Assembly (NCBI RefSeq): GCF_014696225.1
Contig: NZ_JACJPV010000001.1
Coordinates: 160,845-224,844 of the forward strand
Source: Anabaena sp. FACHB-1237
Lineage (GTDB): Bacteria > Cyanobacteriota > Cyanobacteriia > Cyanobacteriales > Nostocaceae
DNA: 64,000 bases
Direction: 5' to 3'
The notes under the pieces were generated by a model. That model was not told the DNA's origin. It ran no database searches and worked only from the letters and a program-made list of their open reading frames with translations. Positions 18,600-26,640 of the stretch are shown one piece after another; the stretch's first letter is position 1, and each line of letters begins with the position of its first letter. Made by a program: the position numbers and the translations under genes.

Positions 18600-19252
18600 T
18601 TTTGTTGACAATGCAAATTGAATCTATGCGATAAAGCATATCTAGGTTGATCTTTTTTTGGGGAAGTTTGATAAATTGAACATCTTCTCCATTCATTACT
18701 AATGCATATAGAGGACAATTAGCTTTAGTATTAGCCAACATATAAGTTAGTGCTTGAGGTATAGCTTTAGCTAGGGAAAACGCAGCGGTTTTAGATTCAA
18801 TTACTAATAACCATAACTAACTGTTGCTGTATAACTAAAACATCAATTCGGCCTCTGATTATTTCTCCTTCATCTTCTGCTGAAATTTATACTGATAGTT
18901 CACTTCTCACAAAAAAGGTTCACCATAAAACCCGGTTAAACTTAGTAGCGGAGATAAGACTACTACCACAGAGCGGAAGTCATGCATTCAAAACGAAGAC
19001 AGTATAGGCTTTTAGACGATTTAGAATGGTTGGTTTATTTACGCCAAGCTGTACTACTAATTTTACGGTTTCTTCTGATAAAGGAGGATTCTTAACTAAT
19101 CGGAGAAAATGCAATTTTACTGTGTCTAGATATTCTCTCTGTAAATCTGTAATTTCTGGCAGATTTTCGTACCATTCAGGAAGTAGTATATCATTATCTA
19201 CCTGTTTTAGTCCAAATCTTTTTTCTAAATAGCCAAGACCTACATTTTTCGC
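18600..19252 (-). pseudogene. Decayed type I restriction subunit R-like (HsdR_N-like) protein
   Basis: Reading the minus strand from about 19252 gives VGLGYLEKRFGLKQVDNDIL, then LLPEWYENLPEITDLQREYL and LSEETVKLVVQLGVNKP, which stops at about 18985. A second frame then gives ISAEDEGEIIRGRIDVLVIQ, and a third gives LWLLVIESKTAAFSLAKAIP followed by LTYMLANTKANCPLYALVMN. The pieces line up as one protein of the cyanobacterial restriction-endonuclease-R-like family, where IESK is the nuclease-fold motif. The frame breaks near 18900-18980 and 18815, the start codon is gone, and a TAA precedes the first piece. Lost function is clear. Confidence 0.7.
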
Positions 19253-19603
19253 TTAAATGAACTGAATCATATTGATACAATAGATAAAGGTATCACTCCT
19301 ATTATTATAAGGTCTGAATCATGATCTTATTTTATTCACAGGAGTAAATTACACAAACTTAAAAATAATTAACAATTTTTAACGGTTCTACCGTACTTGT
19401 TATACTAAATCACCAGTCTCCAGTCTGAATGAGAAAACAGAGTAAAAAGGTAAACTTTATAATAATGTTCAAAATTTATGGCTTATTTCTTATGTATAGT
19501 AAGCCTTCCGAGATTTTTTGGGGCTTATTTTGGATATTAGTCTCAATTCTATCTTTACGCGATATTTATTTACCAGTTAATCATATCTGAGGATAGCTAA
19601 TAG

Positions 19604-19876
19604 CTACCCAAAACAATAATGTTTTTTCACATCACTAATAATTTCCCAAGTACAACTCATACCCGCAGGAAATGTTACTAAGTCTCCTTTAGCCATTCTT
19701 ACAGGTTTTCCCCCATTAGGAGTGACAATCACATCACCAGTCAAAAAGTAACAAGTTTCTTGTTCGTCATAAACCCAGGAAAATTTAGATGCTTCCTTTT
19801 GCCAAACTGGCCAGTTCTCAATACCTAACTCTTCGATAACTTCTTGACTTGGTTGATGCTGAATTTTGATTTCCAT
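19604..19876 (-). CDS. Cupin-domain protein (Cupin_3/EutQ-like)
   Basis: A 90-residue single-domain cupin. ETCYFLTGDVIVTPNGGKPV and MAKGDLVTFPAGMSCTWEI match the two cupin motifs of the small Cupin_3 group. In this group the metal-binding histidines are partly absent, as here (the motif-1 His positions read Glu and Cys). It starts 19 bp after the stop of the Mo-nitro_C gene on the same strand, so the two probably form an operon. No substrate can be assigned. Confidence 0.85.
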   Translation of the reverse strand: MEIKIQHQPSQEVIEELGIENWPVWQKEASKFSWVYDEQETCYFLTGDVIVTPNGGKPVRMAKGDLVTFPAGMSCTWEIISDVKKHYCFG

Positions 19877-19895
19877 GACTCCCTGTTATTCCTAT

Positions 19896-20246
19896 TTAGC
19901 AGTAAGATTGAATGTCTTGTCCACACTCATCTACTAAATAACATAATGCCCGAAAACGCAACCCTACAAACTGCTCATACAGAGGATTTAATTTACACAA
20001 GGGTGGAATATGACCAATTTTACGACCAAAAATTACTATATCACGTTCAAATGGACATTGAGCGGGAATTAATTTGGCGATAAAATGCGCGAATTGTGCA
20101 TCTTTGACTTCTATCCCATCACACCAATTACGTAATTGTTGCAGGAGGTTTAATTTAACTTGTAACTGGTTCACCAGTTCTTGCATTTCTCCTATAGCAG
20201 TAATTAATGTGGGGAGAATTAGAGATTGAGTATTTGTTTTGATCAT
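19896..20246 (-). CDS. Mo-dependent nitrogenase C-terminal domain (Mo-nitro_C) protein
   Basis: A 116-residue protein. AHFIAKLIPAQCPFERDIVI, HIPPLCKLNPLYEQFVGLRF and RALCYLVDECGQDIQ are the conserved core of the cyanobacterial Mo-nitro_C family (PF06967 as I recall). Three cysteines at conserved places and the closing YC may bind a metal. The family name comes from a nitrogenase-linked protein, but stand-alone versions are of unknown role. It is upstream of, and probably co-transcribed with, the small cupin gene. Confidence 0.88.
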   Translation of the reverse strand: MIKTNTQSLILPTLITAIGEMQELVNQLQVKLNLLQQLRNWCDGIEVKDAQFAHFIAKLIPAQCPFERDIVIFGRKIGHIPPLCKLNPLYEQFVGLRFRALCYLVDECGQDIQSYC

Positions 20247-20738
20247 GGCGAAAATCCTCTTTTGACGAATGTTTTACGAATGTCATTAAACTCGGTACAG
20301 CTATATCTAGCTTGTTACCATCTAACTTATCTTTACTTCTTTTATCTGTGAATAATTGATATTTAATCCTGTCTTCTCCCTGAAAACTGTTCACATGAAT
20401 ACAAAATACCAAAGAAAATCTAAAAGTGGTATAAATTCCCTTTATAAATTTTTTATATTTTATATAATTTTCTCATATATTAAATTTCTATTTTTAATTA
20501 TTGGAAAGTAAAGAAAATCTTATATATAGCAATTCTCTTCAGATCCCTGACTTCTCCAAGAAGTCGGGGATCTTTACATCTTATCTAAAAGCTAAAAAAA
20601 GGGGGACAAACAAAAATTTGCCTCTTGATATCGCCGAAAAAACCTGTTGCAATAATTTTGATCAGGAAGAGCTATGTTTAACACATAAATAAAACAAATT
20701 AAAACAAGTCAATACAATACTCTATCTCTGATTAATTC
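20247..20738. other. Intergenic region with palindromic repeat
   Basis: 492 bp, very AT-rich from 20430 to 20500. The only clear structure is the hairpin repeat at 20541-20573. Small frames on both strands cross this hairpin or have poor composition, and I do not count them as genes. Confidence 0.6.
20541..20573. repeat. AGATCCCCGACTTC-type hairpin repeat, copy 1
   Basis: AGATCCCTGACTTCT and AGAAGTCGGGGATCT form a 15-bp stem. It is one of eight copies in the window, all intergenic. It may be a REP-like element and could end transcripts in either direction. Confidence 0.75.
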
Positions 20739-21572
20739 TTACCTAATATTAAGCGTAGTTAATAGACTGCATAATTCAGCAAATCCGTCTATTTCAGAGG
20801 ATTGGGTGATATAGTTGGGTTTATGCGTTAAATAGTCTAAATACTTGTATATATTAGCGACACCAACAGAAAGAGGAAAATAATCTGAATTGAAAAGACT
20901 TTCATCATTAGGACTATCGCCCACAGTAATGACCTGTTGGGGAGAGTATGTGGGAAAATATTGAGACAAAACTTTTAATAAACCAGTAGCTTTATCCTGA
21001 TTTTCAGGTTTAATATGACACTGTACATTACTATAGGTAAAACCCCAACCCATATTTTGACAAAGATCAGCCAGAGTTTTGATTTCATCAGGTGTGAGGG
21101 ACGCAACATCAAAAGTCCAATCAGTGACTCGAAATTGATTATCAGCAGATTCTCGGATTTGAGGGAAGTAACTTTGTAGTTTATTAAAAGCTATACTCAA
21201 ATTTTGACGATGTTTGTGTATATCACCAATAGATGTCAAAATTACAGAATCGGAACTTGCTGATGGATAGAATAAACCGCCATTTTCAGCTATAGCACCA
21301 ATTACAGGCATCAGGCTGCTAATAGCACTAACCCAGCCTGCCGAACGTCCAGTAATAATTAAAACTGGAATGTGGGCGATCGCTAACTGCTCCAAACTTT
21401 TTAGTAGTATAGATGTAAATTTTCCATGATTAGTCAAAGTACCATCCATATCAGTTGCGACTAGGCAATTATCGTATAAAGTCGAAATTGTTCCAGAAGA
21501 AACCTGTTGTATATTTATCAGATGATTCCTAAGATCCTGCATAGGTTTGAACATTACTAAAATCTCCTGCAA
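20739..21572 (-). CDS. HAD-superfamily phosphatase (Cof/sucrose-phosphatase-like)
   Basis: A 277-residue hydrolase with HAD motif I DMDGTLT (nucleophile Asp41, acid/base Asp43), motif II ITGRSAG, a C2-type cap, and motif IV GDSPNDESLF, where the two Asp bind Mg2+. The shape is that of sugar-phosphate phosphatases such as sucrose-phosphate or glucosylglycerol-phosphate phosphatase. Cys36 and the ENGG motif before the cap fit the Cof-like group. It lies 86 bp downstream of devA on the same strand, so it may be the last gene of a dev-type operon. Substrate unknown. Confidence 0.85.
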   Translation of the reverse strand: MQEILVMFKPMQDLRNHLINIQQVSSGTISTLYDNCLVATDMDGTLTNHGKFTSILLKSLEQLAIAHIPVLIITGRSAGWVSAISSLMPVIGAIAENGGLFYPSASSDSVILTSIGDIHKHRQNLSIAFNKLQSYFPQIRESADNQFRVTDWTFDVASLTPDEIKTLADLCQNMGWGFTYSNVQCHIKPENQDKATGLLKVLSQYFPTYSPQQVITVGDSPNDESLFNSDYFPLSVGVANIYKYLDYLTHKPNYITQSSEIDGFAELCSLLTTLNIR

Positions 21573-21658
21573 ATCTAAGAAATATTTATATTACATTAGT
21601 TTCCGATGGAAAAGTTAGCCATCGTCAAGATCAAGAACTGATTATTTCAGGTTGTAAA

Positions 21659-22366
21659 TTAATGATCTCGTTTATTTTGAGCATCGCGAGTTAATAAACC
21701 ATCTTCCATTTCCACAATTCTATCAGCTATATCTAAAATTCGGTTATCATGGGTGACTAGTAAAATAGCTGTTTCCTGTTCCTTAGCTAAACGTTGCATG
21801 ATTTCTACTACATCACGTCCTGATTGTTTATCTAGTGCGGCTGTAGGTTCATCTGCTAATACTAGAGGAGGATGATTAACTAATGCACGAGCGATGGCTA
21901 TTCTTTGTTTTTGTCCACCAGATAAATTATCTGGATAGTAATTAACTCGCTCTTGCAAACCTACTGCTTTTAACATATTTTCTGATTTGTGAATGGCTTC
22001 TTGTTGGGAAACATAATGATTTAATTCCACAGCCATTTGTACATTTTGTCTAGCAGTTAAAAAGCCCAATAAATTATGAGCTTGGAAAATATAACCAATA
22101 TTACGGCGTAACTGTACTAGTTTATGTTGACTAGCACCATATAATTCATTTCCTAAAAACTTTAAACTTCCTTCTTGTACTGATCTTAAACCACCAATTA
22201 GACTTAATAAAGTAGTTTTACCTGAACCAGAAGGACCAGTCATAATTACAATTTCACCTGGATATATTTCCAAATTAATATCAAATAAAATTTGTTTTCT
22301 CAGACTACCTCTACCATAATAATGGTTAATATTGCTAATGGATATTATTGGTTCTTTATTGTTCAT
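21659..22366 (-). CDS. devA: DevA-family ABC transporter ATP-binding protein
   Basis: A 235-residue ATPase of the MacB/LolD/DevA type. Walker A is GPSGSGKTT, the signature is LSGGQKQRIAIARAL, Walker B is LVLADEPTAALD and the H-loop is VTHDNRI. It is the third gene of a B-C-A set (devB 23653-25080, devC 22446-23600) with 52- and 79-bp gaps. In Anabaena, DevBCA with TolC exports heterocyst glycolipids that form the oxygen barrier. Nostocales carry several DevBCA paralogs, so this may be one of the others. Confidence 0.9.
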   Translation of the reverse strand: MNNKEPIISISNINHYYGRGSLRKQILFDINLEIYPGEIVIMTGPSGSGKTTLLSLIGGLRSVQEGSLKFLGNELYGASQHKLVQLRRNIGYIFQAHNLLGFLTARQNVQMAVELNHYVSQQEAIHKSENMLKAVGLQERVNYYPDNLSGGQKQRIAIARALVNHPPLVLADEPTAALDKQSGRDVVEIMQRLAKEQETAILLVTHDNRILDIADRIVEMEDGLLTRDAQNKRDH

Positions 22367-22445
22367 AAGTTTACCTTTATTATGTAGGATTCAGGAGATT
22401 AAGGAGTTAGAAAAATGATATTTTACCCAATCACCAATCACCAAA

Positions 22446-23600
22446 TTAAAAAATATCTGCCGGATCAGCAGAACTTAATTTACGAATAGCAATCATCCCG
22501 GAAATAAAACACATTAAAATAGTTAATACTATTACCATAATAGCTCTATCATAACTCATAATTATAGGTAAAAGTGTAGCATCTCTAGCAACATGATAAA
22601 GAAATAAAGCACAGGCAAATCCTGGTAAATAACCAATTACTGCTAATAGAAAAGCCTCTTGTAAAATCACCACTAATAAATAATTTTGTGTGTAACCTAT
22701 AGCCTTTAAAGTAGCATATTCCGATAAATGATCTGTTACCTCTGTATACAAAATTTGATAAACAATTACAGTTCCCACAATAAAACCCATAATTGTTCCT
22801 AAAGTAAAAATAAAACCAATAGCTGTACTACTTGCCCAATAATTTCTTTCAAAATCAATAAATTCTGCTTTGGTGAAAACATTAACATCTGTGGGTAAAT
22901 AACTTCTTAATTGTTGGGCTACTTGGTTAGCATCTGCACCTGATTTTAACTTAATTATGCCAATATCAATTAACCCCCTTTGCCGATTTGTAAAAATTCT
23001 AAAAAAGTTGACATCGCTGGTAATTAAGTTACCATCTGCTCCGAAAGACGCACCTAAAGTAAATAATCCGGCTACTTTAACCTTACGTCTTCTTACTTCT
23101 GCTGTTACTAATTCCCCTTGATTAAAACTATCAGCAATTGGTCCATATTCCGTTCGGGAAGAACGATCATATAAAACTACATCAGGTAATTTTAATTTAT
23201 CAAGATTTTCTTCGACTCCTGGTAAATTAAACACATTAACTTCTGGATTCATGCCAAAAATTAAAATACTTCGAGGACGGCCTGTAACTGGATTGCGCCA
23301 ACTTGTATAGTCTAAATAAATCGGATGTACTGATTTAACTTGGGGTAAATCCAATGCTTTGTATAGTCGTCTTTGAGAAAAGGTTTTCATGGATAAAACA
23401 GCATTAGATTGGCTGTTAATTAAAACTACATCACCTATTAAACTGCTGTGCATTCTCACGTTACTGTAATATAATGCATCCCTAAAACCTAGCTGCATGA
23501 ACATTAAAATATCTGCAAAAGCAATACCTGACAAAGCTACCGCTAGGCGAGTTTTTTCCCTTGTCAGTTGTAGCCAAGATAAAGGTATTTTTGGACTCAT
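22446..23600 (-). CDS. devC: DevC-family ABC transporter permease
   Basis: A 384-residue FtsX-like permease with an N-terminal membrane helix (EKTRLAVALSGIAFADILMF), a large periplasmic domain (residues 45-260), and three C-terminal helices. YATLKAIGYTQNYLLVVILQ is the conserved coupling region. The start MSPKIPLSWLQLTREKTRLA is typical for DevC. It sits between the membrane-fusion gene and the ATPase gene of the same operon. Which DevBCA paralog it is cannot be decided here. Confidence 0.9.
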   Translation of the reverse strand: MSPKIPLSWLQLTREKTRLAVALSGIAFADILMFMQLGFRDALYYSNVRMHSSLIGDVVLINSQSNAVLSMKTFSQRRLYKALDLPQVKSVHPIYLDYTSWRNPVTGRPRSILIFGMNPEVNVFNLPGVEENLDKLKLPDVVLYDRSSRTEYGPIADSFNQGELVTAEVRRRKVKVAGLFTLGASFGADGNLITSDVNFFRIFTNRQRGLIDIGIIKLKSGADANQVAQQLRSYLPTDVNVFTKAEFIDFERNYWASSTAIGFIFTLGTIMGFIVGTVIVYQILYTEVTDHLSEYATLKAIGYTQNYLLVVILQEAFLLAVIGYLPGFACALFLYHVARDATLLPIIMSYDRAIMVIVLTILMCFISGMIAIRKLSSADPADIF

Positions 23601-23652
23601 TTTTTAACCTTATTGTTTAATCTTTGTGAGCATCAAATTTATTAATAACCAA

Positions 23653-25080
23653 TTACTTATAATTAGAATCTTGGTTAATTTCCACTGTAACTTTAGCGTT
23701 TGTTAAGCCAGAAACTTGCTTGTTAAATTGTGGAGAAAGTCCAATTTTTACTTCAATCACTCTGGCATCAACATCGGCTGCTGGATCGTTATTTAAAACA
23801 TCTTTTTTGCCGATTTTTCTACCAATTTCTACTACTTTACCTTTCAATTCTCCTGTAAAAGCACCATTATCACTTGTGATAGTAGCTGTTTGACCAATGC
23901 GAACTTTACTAATACTATCTTCAGGAATTTCAGCTACTACAAACATTTCATCTGTTTGCCCAATTTCTGCTATGCCATTAGTTCCCATCATTTCACCTGA
24001 TTTTGTGTGAATTTTCAGTATTTCTCCAGGAGTTGGGGCTTTGACGTAGCTTTGTTGTAGTTCTGCTTGGGCTTTTCTTACTTGTGCTAAAGCGTTAGTA
24101 ACTTGGGCTTGAGCTACTTGGGCATTTAAGGGACTAACTGTTAAAATCCGGCTTAATCTGGCTTTTTCCTCTTCTATTTGTCTTTGTAAAGTAGCAATAG
24201 TTTTATCTCTATTTACTTTAGCTTCTATAAGTTGTTGTTGTAAAGTGGCAATAGTTTTCATTTGTGTAGCTCTAGCTTGAGCTATTTGCTGTTGAATTGT
24301 TCCTATTGCTTGCTTTAAATTAGCTTGACTTTCTTTTAACTGTTGTGTAGCAGTATTAGCGCTTAATCGGCGGCGATCGCGTTCCTGTTGAGAAATTGCC
24401 CCTTCTTGGTATAAAAAATCATAACGTCCCGCATCTACTTGGGCGTTACGTTCTTCTGCTCTAATTCTAGCTATGGTAGCTTTTAAAGAATCTCTTTGTC
24501 CTACTAATTCGGCTTCTAAACGGTTAATAGTTGCTTGTTGGGCAACTTTTTCACCACTTAATTCTGCCGCAATTCTCTCAATTCCCGCTTGTTGAGCTTG
24601 TTTTTCACCATTTAATTGAGCTTGTAATCGGGCAATTAGCATTTTTTGAGCTTGAATATCTTTAGGAGGTCCAGCTTTTACTTGAGCTAAATTAGCACGA
24701 GATTCTATGAGTCTGGATTTAGCCTCTTCTAATAAAGCTATGTTACTATCACGATTATCTAAAATGGCCACAATTTGACCTTGTTGAACTTTTTGCCCCT
24801 CTTTAACTAATATTTGTTGTACTCTTGTACTTCCAGAGATACCCGCAGGAGCAGAAAGTTTGATAACTTCTCCTTTTGGTTCTAACCTACCTATGGACGT
24901 AATACTATTAGGAACTGGGGCAATAGATACAGAAGAAGTTAACTTTTTTAGCTGTTCCATTTTAGCTGTAGCTAATAATCCTACGGCAATTGCTACCGGT
25001 AAACCTACCGCAATTGCTAACCAAATTTTTGGTTGTTCAGATATTTCTATAAATTTTGGTTTTTCTTTCACCCTCGACAT
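23653..25080 (-). CDS. devB: DevB-family membrane-fusion (HlyD-like) adaptor
   Basis: A 475-residue adaptor: N-terminal membrane anchor at about 18-36, a lipoyl half-motif (VQQILVKEGQKVQQGQIVAI), and a long coiled coil of repeated IATLQQQLIEAKVNRDKTIA-like heptads (about 115-340). The second lipoyl half (SYVKAPTPGEILKIHTKSGE) and a beta-barrel domain follow. The very long, Gln/Ala-rich coiled coil is normal for DevB, which reaches TolC. First gene of the B-C-A operon. No clear NtcA box (GTA-N8-TAC) was found by eye in the 562 bp upstream. Confidence 0.9.
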   Translation of the reverse strand: MSRVKEKPKFIEISEQPKIWLAIAVGLPVAIAVGLLATAKMEQLKKLTSSVSIAPVPNSITSIGRLEPKGEVIKLSAPAGISGSTRVQQILVKEGQKVQQGQIVAILDNRDSNIALLEEAKSRLIESRANLAQVKAGPPKDIQAQKMLIARLQAQLNGEKQAQQAGIERIAAELSGEKVAQQATINRLEAELVGQRDSLKATIARIRAEERNAQVDAGRYDFLYQEGAISQQERDRRRLSANTATQQLKESQANLKQAIGTIQQQIAQARATQMKTIATLQQQLIEAKVNRDKTIATLQRQIEEEKARLSRILTVSPLNAQVAQAQVTNALAQVRKAQAELQQSYVKAPTPGEILKIHTKSGEMMGTNGIAEIGQTDEMFVVAEIPEDSISKVRIGQTATITSDNGAFTGELKGKVVEIGRKIGKKDVLNNDPAADVDARVIEVKIGLSPQFNKQVSGLTNAKVTVEINQDSNYK

Positions 25081-25502
25081 AGTATTTTACCTATTTATCT
25101 AAATTTTGGTGAGCAAATTACAACATTTGCAAAATTTACTGAAGCAATCTATTAGTCGAGTAAATTAAATGTTGAAAATTTGGGTGGGAAATTTGTAAAT
25201 TGTTACTCAATTATCCAGCTTGATGCACTATGAAAAAATACTTGTAACACTTAAAAACTTACTTTTCATATTTTTAGGTAATGTTTTTTGCTGAGGTTTT
25301 GATTATCTATTTTTTACATTCCTTGTGTAATTAGGTATTGGTTATACAGTAAATCTAAAGCTGATTAGTTTATGTATTAACATTAGCTTTTTTGTGGCAA
25401 GGTATCTGTGGTGATAACTTGAGATAAATTCTATATTTATTCGTTAAAATAAAACGTAACGGAACTTACAAAGATAAATATCCCCTATTGTCGGGGTTTA
25501 TT

Positions 25503-25598
25503 AATAGACATCTGGTGAAAATTAAATATGCGTTTTCTATAACCCTTGTAGAGACATTCTATAGAACGTCTCTACATTAATTACTGAATATGTCTAAT
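25503..25598. repeat. MITE-like element, AATAGACAT family
   Basis: Ends are AATAGACATCTGGTG and ATATGTCTAATT, and the core is a palindrome around GTAGAGACATTCTATAGAAC. It shares its ends with 9061-9160 and its core with 38098-38130 and part of 62085-62115. Confidence 0.6.
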
Positions 25599-25604
25599 TT
25601 TGTG

Positions 25605-25627
25605 GGGGTTTAGCATTGCTAAACCCC
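25605..25627. terminator. Hairpin after pcyA
   Basis: An 11-bp perfect stem (GGGGTTTAGCA / TGCTAAACCCC) placed 15 bp beyond the pcyA stop. Similar sequences recur near 54500-54530 and 62170-62195, so it is also a dispersed repeat. No T tract. Confidence 0.5.
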
Positions 25628-25642
25628 TACTGACTCCTATTA

Positions 25643-26371
25643 TTAGGCTGGTAAGTCAAATAATACTTTAGTCATGTAATTTTCTGCCCAGTCTACACCA
25701 AATGCTTTTTCTAAAACTCGACGGGTTTTATCATTCTGTTGTTGTTTGGTACAATAATTTTTTTGTCCAGCAATAACTTCTTGCATTTCTAATTCTGTAA
25801 TTGGTTGAGAAGCGATCGCTTGACTACAATGAATCTCTAAAAATGATTCTACATGATTTAAAAACCATGTTTCTTCTTCTACTGAACTGGGACGCACAAA
25901 TATACAAAAGTCAGAAAAAATGTTGCCCCATTCTGGTAATTCACGAGGTTGGGAAAAATTTGGTACAGTTAATTTACTAAGTTGAGTATTATAACCTTCT
26001 GGTAAAATACGTTGTAAATTTACAGGAGAAAGATCAGCGATCGCTGCACTAATTTGTCCTCTTCCTCCCACTAAATCAGAACCAAACATAGGTATATTAT
26101 ATTCAGGATGGGGAAACATTACACAATGCAAGATATCTAACATATTGCCAACTCTTGCTAATTCTAAGTGCATTTTGCGGAATTGTTTACTTTGATAACA
26201 ACGGTTTTCTATGACTAATTTTTCCCCTTCTAATTTACCTTCTACATAGCCTAATTCTGCTGGTAAATGATAAGGTGATAAATCTAAATGTTTATGCCAA
26301 ACAGACTCAATACAATTAGCTAGTTGGCAAATTAAAGGATGTTGTTGTTCACGCAAAGAAATTGAAGACAT
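25643..26371 (-). CDS. pcyA: Phycocyanobilin:ferredoxin oxidoreductase
   Basis: Reduces biliverdin IXa with ferredoxin to phycocyanobilin, the chromophore of phycobilisomes and cyanobacterial phytochromes. I start it at MSSISLREQQHPLICQLANC (26371), giving 242 residues, the usual size. A TTA-rich extension to 26407 is less likely. Visible are HLDLSPYHLPAELGYVEGKL, MHLELARVGNMLDILHCVMF with the conserved His, FGSDLVGGRGQISAAIADL with the catalytic Asp, and VDWAENYMTKVLFDLP at the end. Single gene. Confidence 0.96.
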   Translation of the reverse strand: MSSISLREQQHPLICQLANCIESVWHKHLDLSPYHLPAELGYVEGKLEGEKLVIENRCYQSKQFRKMHLELARVGNMLDILHCVMFPHPEYNIPMFGSDLVGGRGQISAAIADLSPVNLQRILPEGYNTQLSKLTVPNFSQPRELPEWGNIFSDFCIFVRPSSVEEETWFLNHVESFLEIHCSQAIASQPITELEMQEVIAGQKNYCTKQQQNDKTRRVLEKAFGVDWAENYMTKVLFDLPA

Positions 26372-26443
26372 ATTTTTTCTATAATGCAATTTCTCTAGTT
26401 TACTCATTTACAGCCCCATAAAATTATCAAATTATGTATATTC

Positions 26444-26476
26444 AGATCCCCGACTTCTTGAAGAAGTCGGGGATCT
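26444..26476. repeat. AGATCCCCGACTTC-type hairpin repeat, copy 2
   Basis: AGATCCCCGACTTCTT and AAGAAGTCGGGGATCT form a perfect stem with almost no loop, about 70 bp upstream of pcyA and 165 bp upstream of the asparagine-synthase-like gene. Confidence 0.8.
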
Positions 26477-26640
26477 AAAACTTTCTATATTGCGTATATA
26501 TGGACTTCATTTTTATATTAGCGCATTATATTAAAAATAATCACATCCTCATTTGTTAGAGAAGTGGAGGATCTAACTCTTGTAGATAAGTAAGGTAATA
26601 TTATATTCATGGATGTTTTTAACACTACTCATGTTTTCCT

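Larger units (their letters stand above)
25081..25642. other. devB upstream region
   Basis: 562 bp between pcyA and devB, both on the minus strand, so it contains the devB promoter and the 3' end of the pcyA unit. No gene seen. It holds a MITE-like element at 25503-25598 and a perfect hairpin, GGGGTTTAGCA paired with TGCTAAACCCC, at 25605-25627, 15 bp after the pcyA stop. Confidence 0.6.

Noticed and set aside
20501..20692. 63-codon plus-strand frame MESKENLIYSN...
   Set aside because: It runs through the dispersed hairpin repeat at 20541-20573, which is clearly noncoding elsewhere.
25081..25642. NtcA box in the devB promoter
   Set aside because: The closest match, GTATTGGTTATAC, has 7 rather than 8 bases between GTA and TAC.
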